NCBI RefSeq assembly: GCF_004216905.1
Contig: NZ_SGXJ01000001.1
Coordinates: forward strand, 1,488,001 to 1,552,000
Length of the DNA stretch: 64,000 nucleotides
Source of the DNA: Kribbella sp. VKM Ac-2569
Lineage (GTDB): Bacteria > Actinomycetota > Actinomycetes > Propionibacteriales > Kribbellaceae
Reading direction: 5' to 3'
Shown here: piece by piece, positions 15,854 through 23,963 of the stretch
Layout of the letters: each line of letters opens with the position of its first letter
How positions within the stretch are numbered: the stretch's first letter is position 1
Program-made: the position numbers and the translations under genes
Notes under the pieces: model-generated
Told to the model about the DNA's origin: nothing
Databases searched by the model: none
Seen by the model: the letters and a program-made list of their open reading frames with translations, nothing else

Positions 15854-16840
15854 ATGACTGGCTTGCGTGTGCTCTTTCTCGGCGGGACGGGAACCATCAG
15901 TTCGGCTTGCTCGTGGCGAGCAGTCGAGGCGGGGCTCGACCTCACGGTCGTCAACCGAGGCAAGACCTCGACCCGCCCGCTGCCTCCGGAGACGCGAGTG
16001 CTCACCGCCGACGTCGACGACGCATCGGCGTTCGCCGCAGTTGCCGGCGAGGACTTCGATGTCGTGGTCGACTGGTTGGCGTTCACACCTGATCAGGTGC
16101 GCGCTCGCACCGACGCGCTGCGAGGACGAGTCGGCCAGTACGTCTTCATCAGCTCCGCATCGGCGTACCAGACACCACCGGCCCGACTGCCGATCACCGA
16201 GTCGACGCCCTTGCGCAACCCGTTCTGGCAGTATTCACGCAACAAGATCGCCTGCGAAGACCTCCTCACCGGGCTGTACCGCGACGAGGGTTATCCGGTC
16301 ACGATCGTGCGGCCCTCGCACACCTACGACCGCACCCTGGTCCCGTTCGACGGCGGCTGGACGATCGTCGAACGCATGCGCCGCGGTCAGCCCGTCGTGG
16401 TCCACGGCGACGGCACCTCCCTGTGGACCCTGACACACCACCGCGACTTCGCTCGCGGCCTGGTTCCCTTGCTTGGCCACCCCCGCACCCTCGGCGAGGC
16501 CTTCCAGATCACTTCCGACGACGTCCTCACCTGGGACCAGATCGCGAACACACTCGCCGCTGCGGCCGGCACCTCCGCCCAGATCGTGCACGTCCCGTCG
16601 GACGCCATCGCCGCGCTACATCCGGCGTGGGGTGCTGGTCTCCTCGGCGACAAGACCCACTCAGCCGTCTTCGACAACACCAAACTCCGTCGCGTCGTCC
16701 CGGACTATGTCGCCACCATCCCGTTCGAATCCGGCGCCCGCGAAATCATCAGCTGGTACGACGAAGACCCGGCCCGCCGTCGCATCGACCCCAGCATCGA
16801 CGAAGCCATGACCACCCTGACAGCCCGCTACACAATCTGA
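15854..16840 (+). CDS. NAD-dependent epimerase/atypical SDR family protein
   Basis: A 328-residue Rossmann protein starting with VLFLGGTGTISSACSWRAVEAG; the GGTGTIS motif binds the dinucleotide. YVFISSASAYQTPP and YSRNKIACE give the Ser-Tyr-x3-Lys catalytic pattern. VTIVRPSHTYD and HHRDFARGLVPLLGHP follow as in CSP41-like/isoflavone-reductase-like nucleotide-sugar epimerases. The substrate is probably a nucleotide sugar or similar, unconfirmed. GAGGAG lies 8 nt before the ATG. Not obviously in an operon. Confidence 0.82.
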   Translation: MTGLRVLFLGGTGTISSACSWRAVEAGLDLTVVNRGKTSTRPLPPETRVLTADVDDASAFAAVAGEDFDVVVDWLAFTPDQVRARTDALRGRVGQYVFISSASAYQTPPARLPITESTPLRNPFWQYSRNKIACEDLLTGLYRDEGYPVTIVRPSHTYDRTLVPFDGGWTIVERMRRGQPVVVHGDGTSLWTLTHHRDFARGLVPLLGHPRTLGEAFQITSDDVLTWDQIANTLAAAAGTSAQIVHVPSDAIAALHPAWGAGLLGDKTHSAVFDNTKLRRVVPDYVATIPFESGAREIISWYDEDPARRRIDPSIDEAMTTLTARYTI

Positions 16841-16952
16841 GCGCGGGCCGCGACAGCCGTGGCCGAGGTTTAAGCATTTGAATACGTATCACGGTCGACA
16901 CGCTCCGCATCCGTACTGGTGAACGCGCATCGCGCGGAGGGGGAACGTCACC

Positions 16953-18683
16953 ATGTACTTGCCGCCGGTCCTGCGCCCCCTGGCCGCCCAGGGCGTCATC
17001 AGCCCGGCGGTCCAACGCATCGCAGAGGCACCGTTTTCCGTGGTGCGTGGGGTGCCGGGGTCGTACGCCGCCGAGCGATTGGCCGGCGTGATCGACAGCT
17101 GGCAGCGATGGAACGACTGCGTGTGGCTGCGCGCCCAGGACATCCGCCCGACAGAACTGGCACAGTCGCTCGCAGCGGCTTGCGGGCATCGCTGGTTGCC
17201 CACCGAGCCGCAACCCGGGACCAGGCCGCTGCCTGCACTACGACTGGGCGAGATGATCTACGGCGCACCAGAAGGCGCGGTCATCGTGCTCGAGCTCGGA
17301 CGCCGGGTGACCCCTGGTCTCACGAGGCTGGTGAAGGCGATTCGGCTGGCCATCACCGAACGTGGGGTCCGGATGGTGGTGGTTTCCGAGAGCCGGTTGC
17401 ATCCGCCGGTCGCCCGCGGCCCGGACTGCGTCGTATCTGCGTCCGACCTCGCCGACAACACTGCTCTGGACGGTTATTCGTCAGCCCCCGACCGGGCGCG
17501 GTTGCTGAGATTCACCGGTCGGCACGCCGCCGTACTCGATGACGTTCTGGCCGCCGCGCGTCTGTGGTCGCCGGACGCCGTGGACGAGGCCCTCAACTCG
17601 TCGTACGGCGTACCGTCCCTGCTCGGCTGTCTCACCACCGCGCTGCTCGACCGTCTGACGCCCGAGCAGCGCAGCGCACTGCAAGTTGCGGTGGCGGTCG
17701 GCTATTGGCATCCGCAGATGGGGACGGGACCGGTCACCTCCGAGCAGCTTCGGCCGTGGTTGGTGCCGATGGAGCAGCAATGGGGATGGCTGCGGCCGAT
17801 CTGGGCATCGTCCCTGCGCAGGGAGCTGACCCGACCGAGACCTACCAGGCAACACTGGTTCGGCGGTGGCCGGGCGGCGCTACGCGAGGTCCCTCGCCTG
17901 CCCACCGTGCAGGCGGCGCCGCGGCAAGGCAGATTGCAAGCGCAACTGCTCGGCTCCCTCGAGGTACAGGTCAATGGCGCGCCGGTCGCGTCGTGGAACG
18001 GGCAGCGGGGTACGAGCGTGCTCCGGTACCTGCTCTACCGAAAGCAGCACGCCTGCGCACGGGACGAGTTACTCGAAGAGTTCTGGCACGACGCCCCAGC
18101 CGCGGCCGCGCGGAACCGGCTGCAGGTCGCGGTCAGCGGCCTGCGCCGAGCGTTCCTCGGCGTCACCGCGCTGAACGTCGTGGAGTACGCCGACGGCGGT
18201 TATCGGATCAACCCGAAGCTTCTCGTCGAGGTCGACGTGGAAACCTTCGAGCGAGGTCTGTCGGCGGCCGCGGCGTCCGAGCGGGCTGACATTCAGGAGG
18301 ACGCCAGAACGGCGTACCGGCACGCGATCGCCATCTACCGCGGTGACTTCGCCGCCGATGCGCCGTTCGAGCAATGGACCCTGCTGCCGCGCGAGAGCCT
18401 GCGCATCAAGCTCGTGGACGCCCTCGACCGACTCAGCCGCATCGAGCTCACCGACCACCGGACCGACGACTGCATCGCGACCGCGCACCGCATGCTCGAC
18501 ATCGATCCGTGCCGTGAGGACGCCCATCGCCTCCTGATGCGCTGCTACGCCGAACAGGGACGCACCTATCAGGCGCTGCGGCAGTACGAGTTCTGTGCCC
18601 GGATCCTGCAGGCAAGGATCGACGCCAGCCCCGCACCCGACACCATCAGGCTGTACGACGCGATCCGGAACAGCTCGGCCTGA
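16953..18683 (+). CDS. BTAD/SARP-type transcriptional regulator
   Basis: A 576-residue regulator. Residues ~325-420 form an OmpR-type winged helix (LQAQLLGSLEVQVNGAPVAS ... RDELLEEFWHD ... LRRAFLG). Residues ~430-570 form the bacterial transcriptional activator domain with TPR-like helices (YRHAIAIYRGDFAADAPFE, YAEQGRTYQALRQYEFCARI). The first ~320 residues look like a decayed ATPase module without a readable Walker A motif. This order (N-terminal domain then SARP-like C-terminus) is found in orphan actinobacterial regulators. The target is not evident; the downstream gene is convergent and separated by a strong terminator. Confidence 0.85.
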   Translation: MYLPPVLRPLAAQGVISPAVQRIAEAPFSVVRGVPGSYAAERLAGVIDSWQRWNDCVWLRAQDIRPTELAQSLAAACGHRWLPTEPQPGTRPLPALRLGEMIYGAPEGAVIVLELGRRVTPGLTRLVKAIRLAITERGVRMVVVSESRLHPPVARGPDCVVSASDLADNTALDGYSSAPDRARLLRFTGRHAAVLDDVLAAARLWSPDAVDEALNSSYGVPSLLGCLTTALLDRLTPEQRSALQVAVAVGYWHPQMGTGPVTSEQLRPWLVPMEQQWGWLRPIWASSLRRELTRPRPTRQHWFGGGRAALREVPRLPTVQAAPRQGRLQAQLLGSLEVQVNGAPVASWNGQRGTSVLRYLLYRKQHACARDELLEEFWHDAPAAAARNRLQVAVSGLRRAFLGVTALNVVEYADGGYRINPKLLVEVDVETFERGLSAAAASERADIQEDARTAYRHAIAIYRGDFAADAPFEQWTLLPRESLRIKLVDALDRLSRIELTDHRTDDCIATAHRMLDIDPCREDAHRLLMRCYAEQGRTYQALRQYEFCARILQARIDASPAPDTIRLYDAIRNSSA

Positions 18684-18689
18684 CGACAG

Positions 18690-18720
18690 GGCGCCGCAAG
18701 CAGTTGATGCTTGCGGCGCC
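18690..18720. terminator. Bidirectional terminator hairpin
   Basis: GGCGCCGCAAGCA and its exact complement form a 13-bp stem with the 5-nt loop GTTGA. It sits 6 bp after the BTAD gene stop and 8 bp before the stop of the convergent gene, so it should end both transcripts. There is no strong T-tract, as is common in actinobacteria. Confidence 0.85.
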
Positions 18721-18728
18721 TCGTCGTA

Positions 18729-19541
18729 CTAGGCGAGCACCAGCGCCGGAGGTCGACTGGCCGGCGCAGCCAGGTTCACCCTGAGGAGCAACTGCAGGCT
18801 GTGGATCCCCGTGGCCAGGTCGACCGCCGGGAACTTCAGCGCGACCTCGTGCGCCGCGGAGCCGATCCCGTCCCCGTGCCCCACCTCGGTCCAGCCCTCC
18901 CCGTTCCCGTACCGGCGAGCGGACAGCGTGGCCTGGTACCTGAAGTCACCACCGGCAGCGCCGGTGTTGGTGACTACCAGGTCGATGTCGCGGCTCGATC
19001 CGCCGAGTACCTTGCCGGCGTCGAGCACTACATCGTGATCCAGCGACAGCGGCTCCCCGAGCGCCGCCTCCCGTCGGCGGCGCGACGTCGGGACACGCCG
19101 CGGCACCTCCTTGTTCGCCTCACTGTTCGCCTCATTGTTCGGCTCTTTGTGGGCCTGAACGCTGCCCTTCTCCTCGATGAATCCGACCAGTTGAGCCGGG
19201 GTCCAGCCGGCCCAGGTCTGTTCGGCCATCGTGCGGACATGAGTCACCTCGCAGCGCTGCGGATCGCCCTCACCCGTCAGCGCCATCCGTACGACGAACG
19301 CTTCGACTCGCTCGCCGCCCGGCAGGCCGGGGCCATCGGCATGGTCGTCCTCCTCGGCCCCCCGTGCTGCCACTACATGCGCCACGTCCCGTAGCGTCTC
19401 GCCTTCGCCGTGGACCGACGCGAGCGCTGCGGCCGCCGCGGCCAGTGTCTCCCAGGTGTAGATACCCGACTCGTGCAGGCGGGCCTCGGTAGCCGGGCCG
19501 ATGCCCTTCAGTTCACGGAAACTCGCGAGCGGGACACTCAT
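18729..19541 (-). CDS. Helix-hairpin-helix protein with C-terminal beta-rich domain
   Basis: A 270-residue protein. Residues ~7-45 (FRELKGIGPATEARLHESGI then YTWETLAAA) are a clear helix-hairpin-helix of the DUF4332-like type. Residues ~60-125 look like a second helical unit ending in WAGWTPAQLVGFIEEKG. A polar, charged linker with the direct repeat EANSEANKE and a basic stretch SRRRREA follows. Residues ~165-270 are beta-rich with an Ig-like pattern (DIDLVVTNTG, FRYQATLSARR, GIHSLQLLLRV). It follows a 167-residue beta protein by 34 bp with its own ribosome site, so the two are probably an operon. No function is assignable. Confidence 0.7.
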   Translation of the reverse strand: MSVPLASFRELKGIGPATEARLHESGIYTWETLAAAAAALASVHGEGETLRDVAHVVAARGAEEDDHADGPGLPGGERVEAFVVRMALTGEGDPQRCEVTHVRTMAEQTWAGWTPAQLVGFIEEKGSVQAHKEPNNEANSEANKEVPRRVPTSRRRREAALGEPLSLDHDVVLDAGKVLGGSSRDIDLVVTNTGAAGGDFRYQATLSARRYGNGEGWTEVGHGDGIGSAAHEVALKFPAVDLATGIHSLQLLLRVNLAAPASRPPALVLA

Positions 19542-19575
19542 CTGTCTTCGCCTCCCGAAGGGACCGGTCCGCCGG

Positions 19576-20079
19576 TCACTTCGGGTCTTCGACCTGAATG
19601 ATCGGTCCCTCGGCGAACCCGATCATGTCGTAGCCGTGGCCCAGGTAGGTCAGGTCGCTGTTGAGGAAAACCGAGGCCACGAGCTTGTAGATCCCGCTGG
19701 TCTCGTCGCCCGGGTTGCCCTCGGGCAACTTGAAGGGCGGAACGGTGAGCTCTGCGGCATAGCTGAGGACCGCCCCGCTGGCTGGAACATCGTTCCTCGC
19801 GGCCAGAAGGATCTCCGGGCCTCCGCCGATGGACTCGGCGAAGAGCTGGACGTTCCAGTTGCCGCCGAGAGCCTGAAGCCACACAGGCGCGAACCAGCCC
19901 TTGAGCGTCCACTCGACCTTGACCTTGAACGGCGCCTTGGTGTCCAGGACGTGGTTGGGGCGCTCGAGCGGCCAGAAGTTGAGGGCGGGGTCCACGATCT
20001 CGAGGGTGGTGATGTTGCCCTCGATCACGGAGGGATCGCCAGGGTTCTGGCCTGGAATGTTGGGATCGAACTGCAGCAT
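19576..20079 (-). CDS. Beta-rich protein of unknown function, partner of the HhH gene
   Basis: A 167-residue protein without signal peptide. Alternating hydrophobic strands (FKVKVEWTLKGWF, WNVQLFAESIG, AVLSYAAELTVPPF, GIYKLVASVFLNSD) suggest a beta-sandwich. The pattern GIYKLVASVFL echoes GIHSLQLLLRV in the C-terminal domain of the neighbouring HhH protein, so the two may share a fold. ATG at 20079 has GGGGGAG 6 nt upstream. No cysteine is present. I do not recognise the family. Confidence 0.65.
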   Translation of the reverse strand: MLQFDPNIPGQNPGDPSVIEGNITTLEIVDPALNFWPLERPNHVLDTKAPFKVKVEWTLKGWFAPVWLQALGGNWNVQLFAESIGGGPEILLAARNDVPASGAVLSYAAELTVPPFKLPEGNPGDETSGIYKLVASVFLNSDLTYLGHGYDMIGFAEGPIIQVEDPK

Positions 20080-20146
20080 GACTAACTCCCCCTACTACGG
20101 GCGGCCCAGGGTGGGATCCGCCTCGTACCGAGGGTGCGGGGCAGCG

Positions 20147-20187
20147 CTGAGTGGGCACCCACGGTGCCGCTGAGCGTCGGCACTCAG
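20147..20187 (-). terminator. Nested hairpin downstream of the zinc-ribbon gene
   Basis: GGCACC-CAC-GGTGCC (20154-20168) forms a tight stem-loop, flanked by the inverted pair CTGAGTG (20147-20153) and CACTCAG (20181-20187). It lies 26 bp beyond the stop of the minus-strand zinc-ribbon gene and would separate it from the downstream beta-protein/HhH pair. Confidence 0.45.
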
Positions 20188-20212
20188 GCTTCGCTAAGGG
20201 GAAACGCGCAGG

Positions 20213-20407
20213 TCAGCTGGCGATGTCGGCCCAGACCTCCACCCCGCGCCCACCGGAGTGCAAGGCGAAGAAGTCACCTCGATCGAGCACGACCAGTCCG
20301 CCCGAACGCTTGAGCACCAAGCGACGGCCACAACCCTCGTGCGGACACACGAACAGGACTTCCGCTCCGTTGTCAGCTTCGATAACCATCCGGTGCTGGG
20401 CGTTCAT
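20213..20407 (-). CDS. Small zinc-ribbon-like protein
   Basis: A 64-residue protein with CPHEGCGRRLVL in the middle, a C-x4-C knuckle, and a histidine in DFFALHSGG. The short size and strand pattern fit a small metal-binding or nucleic-acid-binding protein of the kind widespread in actinomycetes. With only two cysteines plus His it may hold zinc incompletely or with a partner. AGGAGG lies 7 nt before the ATG. The adjacent HhH pair is on the same strand but beyond a hairpin. Confidence 0.6.
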   Translation of the reverse strand: MNAQHRMVIEADNGAEVLFVCPHEGCGRRLVLKRSGGLVVLDRGDFFALHSGGRGVEVWADIAS

Positions 20408-20544
20408 GGCCAGACCTCCTCGGCTCTGAAGTCACCGCGAGCCACTGACTGCTCACAGAACAGTTGTACCCAGTGCCACCCGGGAGCATGCCGAAGCTGC
20501 GATGCTGCTCTGGCGGACGGAATGCGAGAACAGGGAGGACCGTC

Positions 20545-20925
20545 ATGGCACGGCAGATCATCACGACCGCGAACGCTCCGGCTTCGCCGCTCTACAGCCA
20601 GGGAGTCAAGGCCGGACCCCACGTGCTCGTCTCGGGCACCGCCGGTGTCGACCCGAGCACCGGCAGCCTCGTCGAAAGCACCATCCAAGCGCAGACAAGA
20701 CAGGCACTGACGAACTGCGAGGCCATCCTCCACGCCGCCGGCGCGACCCTGGACGACGTTATCGAGGTCGGCGTACTCCTCACAAACCCCGCCGACTTCA
20801 CCGGCCTGAACGAGGAATACGCGCGGTGGTTCCCATCCGAGCCGCCGACGCGCTACGTCGCCAAACTCGGCGCCGACCTCCCCGGGCTACTTGTCTCGAT
20901 CCGGATGACGGCCTTCATCGGATAG
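20545..20925 (+). CDS. RidA family enamine/imine deaminase
   Basis: A 126-residue YjgF/YER057c/UK114-type protein. It contains PLYSQGVKAGPHVLVSGTAG, TRQALTNCEAILHAAGATLD and the catalytic-type arginine in PTRYVAKLGADLP. Family members hydrolyse reactive enamine/imine intermediates such as 2-aminoacrylate. Start ATG at 20545 has GGGAGGA upstream; the frame is open to 20464 but without a better site. Its last 39 bp overlap the convergent nanE gene. Confidence 0.85.
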   Translation: MARQIITTANAPASPLYSQGVKAGPHVLVSGTAGVDPSTGSLVESTIQAQTRQALTNCEAILHAAGATLDDVIEVGVLLTNPADFTGLNEEYARWFPSEPPTRYVAKLGADLPGLLVSIRMTAFIG

Positions 20926-21609
20926 CGCCGTCCCGCGGTGGGGCAGTTGTTCTGTGAAGGTTTGGGTGATGCGGGTGGGGTGGGTGATTGCGGTCCCGAC
21001 GACGACGGCGTACGCGCCGGCGTCGAGGCAAGCCAGGGCGTCGTCGGGGTTGCGGATGCGTCCTTCGGCGATGACCGGGACGGACAGCTGCGCGACGACT
21101 TGGGTGAGCAGGTCGAGGTCGGGGCCGTCGGTAACCGGGCGCTCGCCGGTGTAGCCGGCCAGCGTGGTTCCGACGCAATCGGCACCTGCTGCGACGCTGT
21201 AGAGGGCATCGTCAAGGCTGCCGCAGTCGGCCATCACCAGAGCGCCCGCTGCGTGGACGGCGGCGACGGTCGCGGCCAGGGGCTGTCCGTCGGGGCGGTC
21301 GCGGCGCGTGCCGTCCACCGCGACGATGTCCGCGCCGGCGGTGACACAGTCCAGGGCATCCGCGACGATAGGCGTGATGAAGACGCCGTCGGCTCCGCGT
21401 TTGACCAATCCGATCAGGCAGACGTCGACAAGCGGGCGAATGGCCGCTAGGTCCTCGACACCTTGGGCCCGGACACCTCTCGCACCACCTGCGACGACGG
21501 CTTGCGCGACGGCAGCCATGACGCCCGGGGACCGCATCGGCTCACCAGGGTAGGCCTGGCAGGACACCACGAGCCGGCCCTCGATCGCGGCAAGTCGCGA
21601 GTCGATCAT
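20887..21609 (-). CDS. nanE: N-acetylmannosamine-6-phosphate 2-epimerase-like protein
   Basis: A 240-residue TIM-barrel protein. It begins with a typical NanE segment, LVVSCQAYPGEPMRSPGVMA, then AQAVVAGGARGVRAQGVEDL, VDVCLIGLVKR, IVAVDGTRRDRPDGQPL and the C-terminal phosphate site VIAEGRIRNPDDALACLDAG. It would convert ManNAc-6-P to GlcNAc-6-P in sialic acid or amino-sugar use. ATG at 21609 has AGGAGG 8 nt upstream and is chosen over the longer frame. No nanA/nanK neighbours are present, so it may act on a related sugar phosphate. It diverges from an SDR/Gfo-Idh operon by 59 bp. Confidence 0.82.
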   Translation of the reverse strand: MIDSRLAAIEGRLVVSCQAYPGEPMRSPGVMAAVAQAVVAGGARGVRAQGVEDLAAIRPLVDVCLIGLVKRGADGVFITPIVADALDCVTAGADIVAVDGTRRDRPDGQPLAATVAAVHAAGALVMADCGSLDDALYSVAAGADCVGTTLAGYTGERPVTDGPDLDLLTQVVAQLSVPVIAEGRIRNPDDALACLDAGAYAVVVGTAITHPTRITQTFTEQLPHRGTALSDEGRHPDRDK

Positions 21610-21668
21610 GCACTCATCCTCCTCACCAATAGTGTGCTGCTGACGCACCATCCCATCGAAAGGACGCC

Positions 21669-22436
21669 ATGAACGCGATGCAGAAGTTCTCCCTCGAGGG
21701 CAAGGTTGCTCTGGTCACCGGTGGTAGCCGGGGGCTTGGACGCGCGATGGCCGAAGCGCTCGGCGACGCCGGTGCGGCGGTGGCGGTGACGGCGCGCACC
21801 CTCGCATCGGCCGAGGCCGCCGCGAACGAACTGAGCGAGCTCGGCATTCGCGCGTACGGCGTACAGCTCGAGGTGTCCGATGTCGAGGACGTCGAACGTG
21901 CGGTCGAGCAGGTCAGTACCGAGTTCGGCGAGATCGACGTGTTGCTCAACAACGCCGGCATCGGCGTCGCCGGCCGGGCCTTCGAGACGCCCGACGAAGC
22001 CTGGCACGACGTGTTCTCCGTCAACGTCGACGGCGTCTGGTACTGCAGTCGTGCGGTCGGACGCCGGATGGCGCAGCGGGGCGGAGGCACCATCGTCAAC
22101 GTCGGTTCGATGTCGGCCGAGATCGTCAACCAGCCCCGCTGGCAGGCGTCGTACCTGTCGTCGAAGGCCGCCGTCCATCAATTGACCAAGGCTCTGGCGG
22201 CCGAGTGGGCGCCGCACGGGATCCGCGTGAACGCGATGGCGCCGGGGTACTTCCTGACAGAGATGTCGCCGGTCGACCAGCCGGAGTTCAAGCAGTGGTG
22301 TGTCGATCCCGCCGCCATGAAGCGCTACGGTTTGCCGCCGGAGTTGGGGCCGGTGGCAATCTTCCTGGCGAGCGAGGCGTCCAGTTTCATGACCGGCTCT
22401 GTCGTCAAGGTCGACGGCGGCTTCACACTGTTCTGA
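21669..22436 (+). CDS. SDR family oxidoreductase (sugar dehydrogenase type)
   Basis: A 255-residue classical short-chain dehydrogenase. The cofactor motif is TGGSRGLG, NNAG is at ~residue 94, and the catalytic Ser-Tyr-Lys set lies in NVGSMSAEIV and ASYLSSKAAV. The ending ASSFMTGSVVKVDGGFTLF is typical of gluconate 5-dehydrogenase/glucose 1-dehydrogenase relatives. Its stop overlaps the next start by one base (TGATG), so it is coupled to a Gfo/Idh dehydrogenase. Together with divergent nanE they form a carbohydrate-use block; the exact sugar is unknown. Confidence 0.85.
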   Translation: MNAMQKFSLEGKVALVTGGSRGLGRAMAEALGDAGAAVAVTARTLASAEAAANELSELGIRAYGVQLEVSDVEDVERAVEQVSTEFGEIDVLLNNAGIGVAGRAFETPDEAWHDVFSVNVDGVWYCSRAVGRRMAQRGGGTIVNVGSMSAEIVNQPRWQASYLSSKAAVHQLTKALAAEWAPHGIRVNAMAPGYFLTEMSPVDQPEFKQWCVDPAAMKRYGLPPELGPVAIFLASEASSFMTGSVVKVDGGFTLF

Positions 22437-23446
22437 TGGTCACCATAGGCATTGTCGGCGCAGGCTTGCGCGGGAGGCTGTTCGCCGAGGCTCTCAAGGA
22501 GCAGCCGGATGTCACTGTCGTCGGCTTCGCGGAACCCTCGGCCAAGGTGGCCGAGGACGCCAGGGCCGCCACGGGTCTACCTGTCACCGGGTCGCATCCG
22601 GAGTTGCTCGAGGCCTTCGATCCGGACGCCGTGATCGTAGCGACCCCAGACTTCGCCCACCGCCAGATCGCCGTCGACGTGGCCGAATCCGGTAAGCACC
22701 TGCTGATCGAGAAGCCGGTCGCCACCACCCTCGACGACGCCCACGCCATCGCTGCGGCGGTTCACCACGCGGGCGTTCGATGCCTCGTCGGCTTCGAGAA
22801 CCGGTGGAACCCTCACGTCGTACAAGCGAAGACAGCGATGGCGAGCCTTGGCAGGCCGATCACGGCATCGGCCACCCTGAGCAACTCCTTCTTCGTGCCG
22901 ACCACCATGCTGTCGTGGGCGGCTCAGTCGTCGCCGGCCTGGTTCCTCATGCCGCATACCCTCGACCTTGTCCTCTGGCTCACCGGCCGGAAGCCCGTGT
23001 CGGTCAGCGCGGTGGGATCTCGTGGTGTCCTCGCTCGGCGCGGCATCGACACGTGGGACGTGGTGCACGCCCTGGTCGCCTTCGACGACGGATCGACGGC
23101 GACGCTCTCATCGGCGTGGACGCTCCCGGACGCCGGTGACGGCATCGTCGACTTCCGGTTCCAGGTGATCGGCACCGAGGGGTCGGTGACCGCGGATCTG
23201 TCGCATCAGGGCCTCACTGTGGTGAGCGACAAGTACCGGTCGGCGTGGCCGGTCTCCGGCCGGATCGGGCGATCGCAGGTCGGCCCTGCCGTGTGGATGG
23301 TGCAGAACTTCGCGGCGGGACTCGTCGACGGCGGCGACCTCGGACCAGACATCGACCACGGCGTACTCGTCACACAGATCATCTGCGCGATCGAAGACTC
23401 CATCAGCACCGGCCAGACCGTCCAGCTGACCACCCCGACCGACTAG
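22436..23446 (+). CDS. Gfo/Idh/MocA family oxidoreductase
   Basis: A 336-residue NAD(P)-dependent dehydrogenase. The Rossmann motif is IGIVGAGLRGRLFAEAL, the signature lysine lies in HLLIEKPVATTLDDA (~residue 92), and the substrate domain contains MPHTLDLVLWLTGRKP. Members oxidise hydroxyls of sugars, inositols or their acids. It begins in the TGATG overlap with the SDR gene, so the two are cotranscribed. The frame continues upstream inside the SDR gene, but ATG at 22436 gives the correct N-terminus. Confidence 0.88.
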   Translation: MVTIGIVGAGLRGRLFAEALKEQPDVTVVGFAEPSAKVAEDARAATGLPVTGSHPELLEAFDPDAVIVATPDFAHRQIAVDVAESGKHLLIEKPVATTLDDAHAIAAAVHHAGVRCLVGFENRWNPHVVQAKTAMASLGRPITASATLSNSFFVPTTMLSWAAQSSPAWFLMPHTLDLVLWLTGRKPVSVSAVGSRGVLARRGIDTWDVVHALVAFDDGSTATLSSAWTLPDAGDGIVDFRFQVIGTEGSVTADLSHQGLTVVSDKYRSAWPVSGRIGRSQVGPAVWMVQNFAAGLVDGGDLGPDIDHGVLVTQIICAIEDSISTGQTVQLTTPTD

Positions 23447-23457
23447 GACGCCGTGGA

Positions 23458-23463
23458 TAGACT
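23458..23463 (+). promoter_or_regulatory. -10 element of a near-leaderless kinase transcript
   Basis: TAGACT matches TANNNT and lies 8 nt before ATG 23472 in an unusually AT-rich patch. No Shine-Dalgarno sequence is present. Confidence 0.4.
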
Positions 23464-23471
23464 TGATTTAT

Positions 23472-23963
23472 ATGATCTTTTGGGTGGGTGGGCCGGCTGG
23501 GGCGGGCAAGACGACGGTGAGTCGGTTGCTGGCGCGGAAGTACGGGTTTGTTTGGTACAGCGTGGATGCTCATGCTCTGGATCATGAGGAGCGCGCGGCC
23601 GCGGCGGGGCTTCATGTGTTGGGGAGCGGGCCAGGGGATTTTGATCGGCGGCCGATGATCATCGAGGACATCCGGTCGTTGCCTGTGGCGACATCGGTGG
23701 TTGTCGAGGGTGCCTTTGTCACGCCGGCAATGGCTGGGGTTGCCGAGAACGCCGTGTGGCTGATGCCTTCCAAGGACGAACAGCTTGCACGGCTGGAAGG
23801 CAGGAATCCAGGCGGCGAGCATGGCGGTCTGGTCTGGGGTTGGGAGCTGGTGCGAAGTCAGCTCGAGGGGACCGACGCACGCGTCATCGTGGTCGATGGC
23901 CAGACAGTCGAGCAGTCACTCAAGGCAGTCGAGCAGAGTTTCGGCGCTCTGCTGCACCCCTGA
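23472..23963 (+). CDS. P-loop kinase-like protein
   Basis: A 163-residue protein with a Walker A motif GGPAGAGKTT at residues ~6-15, followed by SRLLARKYGFVWYSVDAH. This resembles small-molecule kinases of the adenylate/shikimate-kinase class. VVVEGAFVTPAMAG and a later Arg-rich segment may act as substrate or lid parts. The start is ATG at 23472 (a TTG at 23463 lies inside the -10 box). No partner gene is nearby, so the substrate is unknown. Confidence 0.7.
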   Translation: MIFWVGGPAGAGKTTVSRLLARKYGFVWYSVDAHALDHEERAAAAGLHVLGSGPGDFDRRPMIIEDIRSLPVATSVVVEGAFVTPAMAGVAENAVWLMPSKDEQLARLEGRNPGGEHGGLVWGWELVRSQLEGTDARVIVVDGQTVEQSLKAVEQSFGALLHP

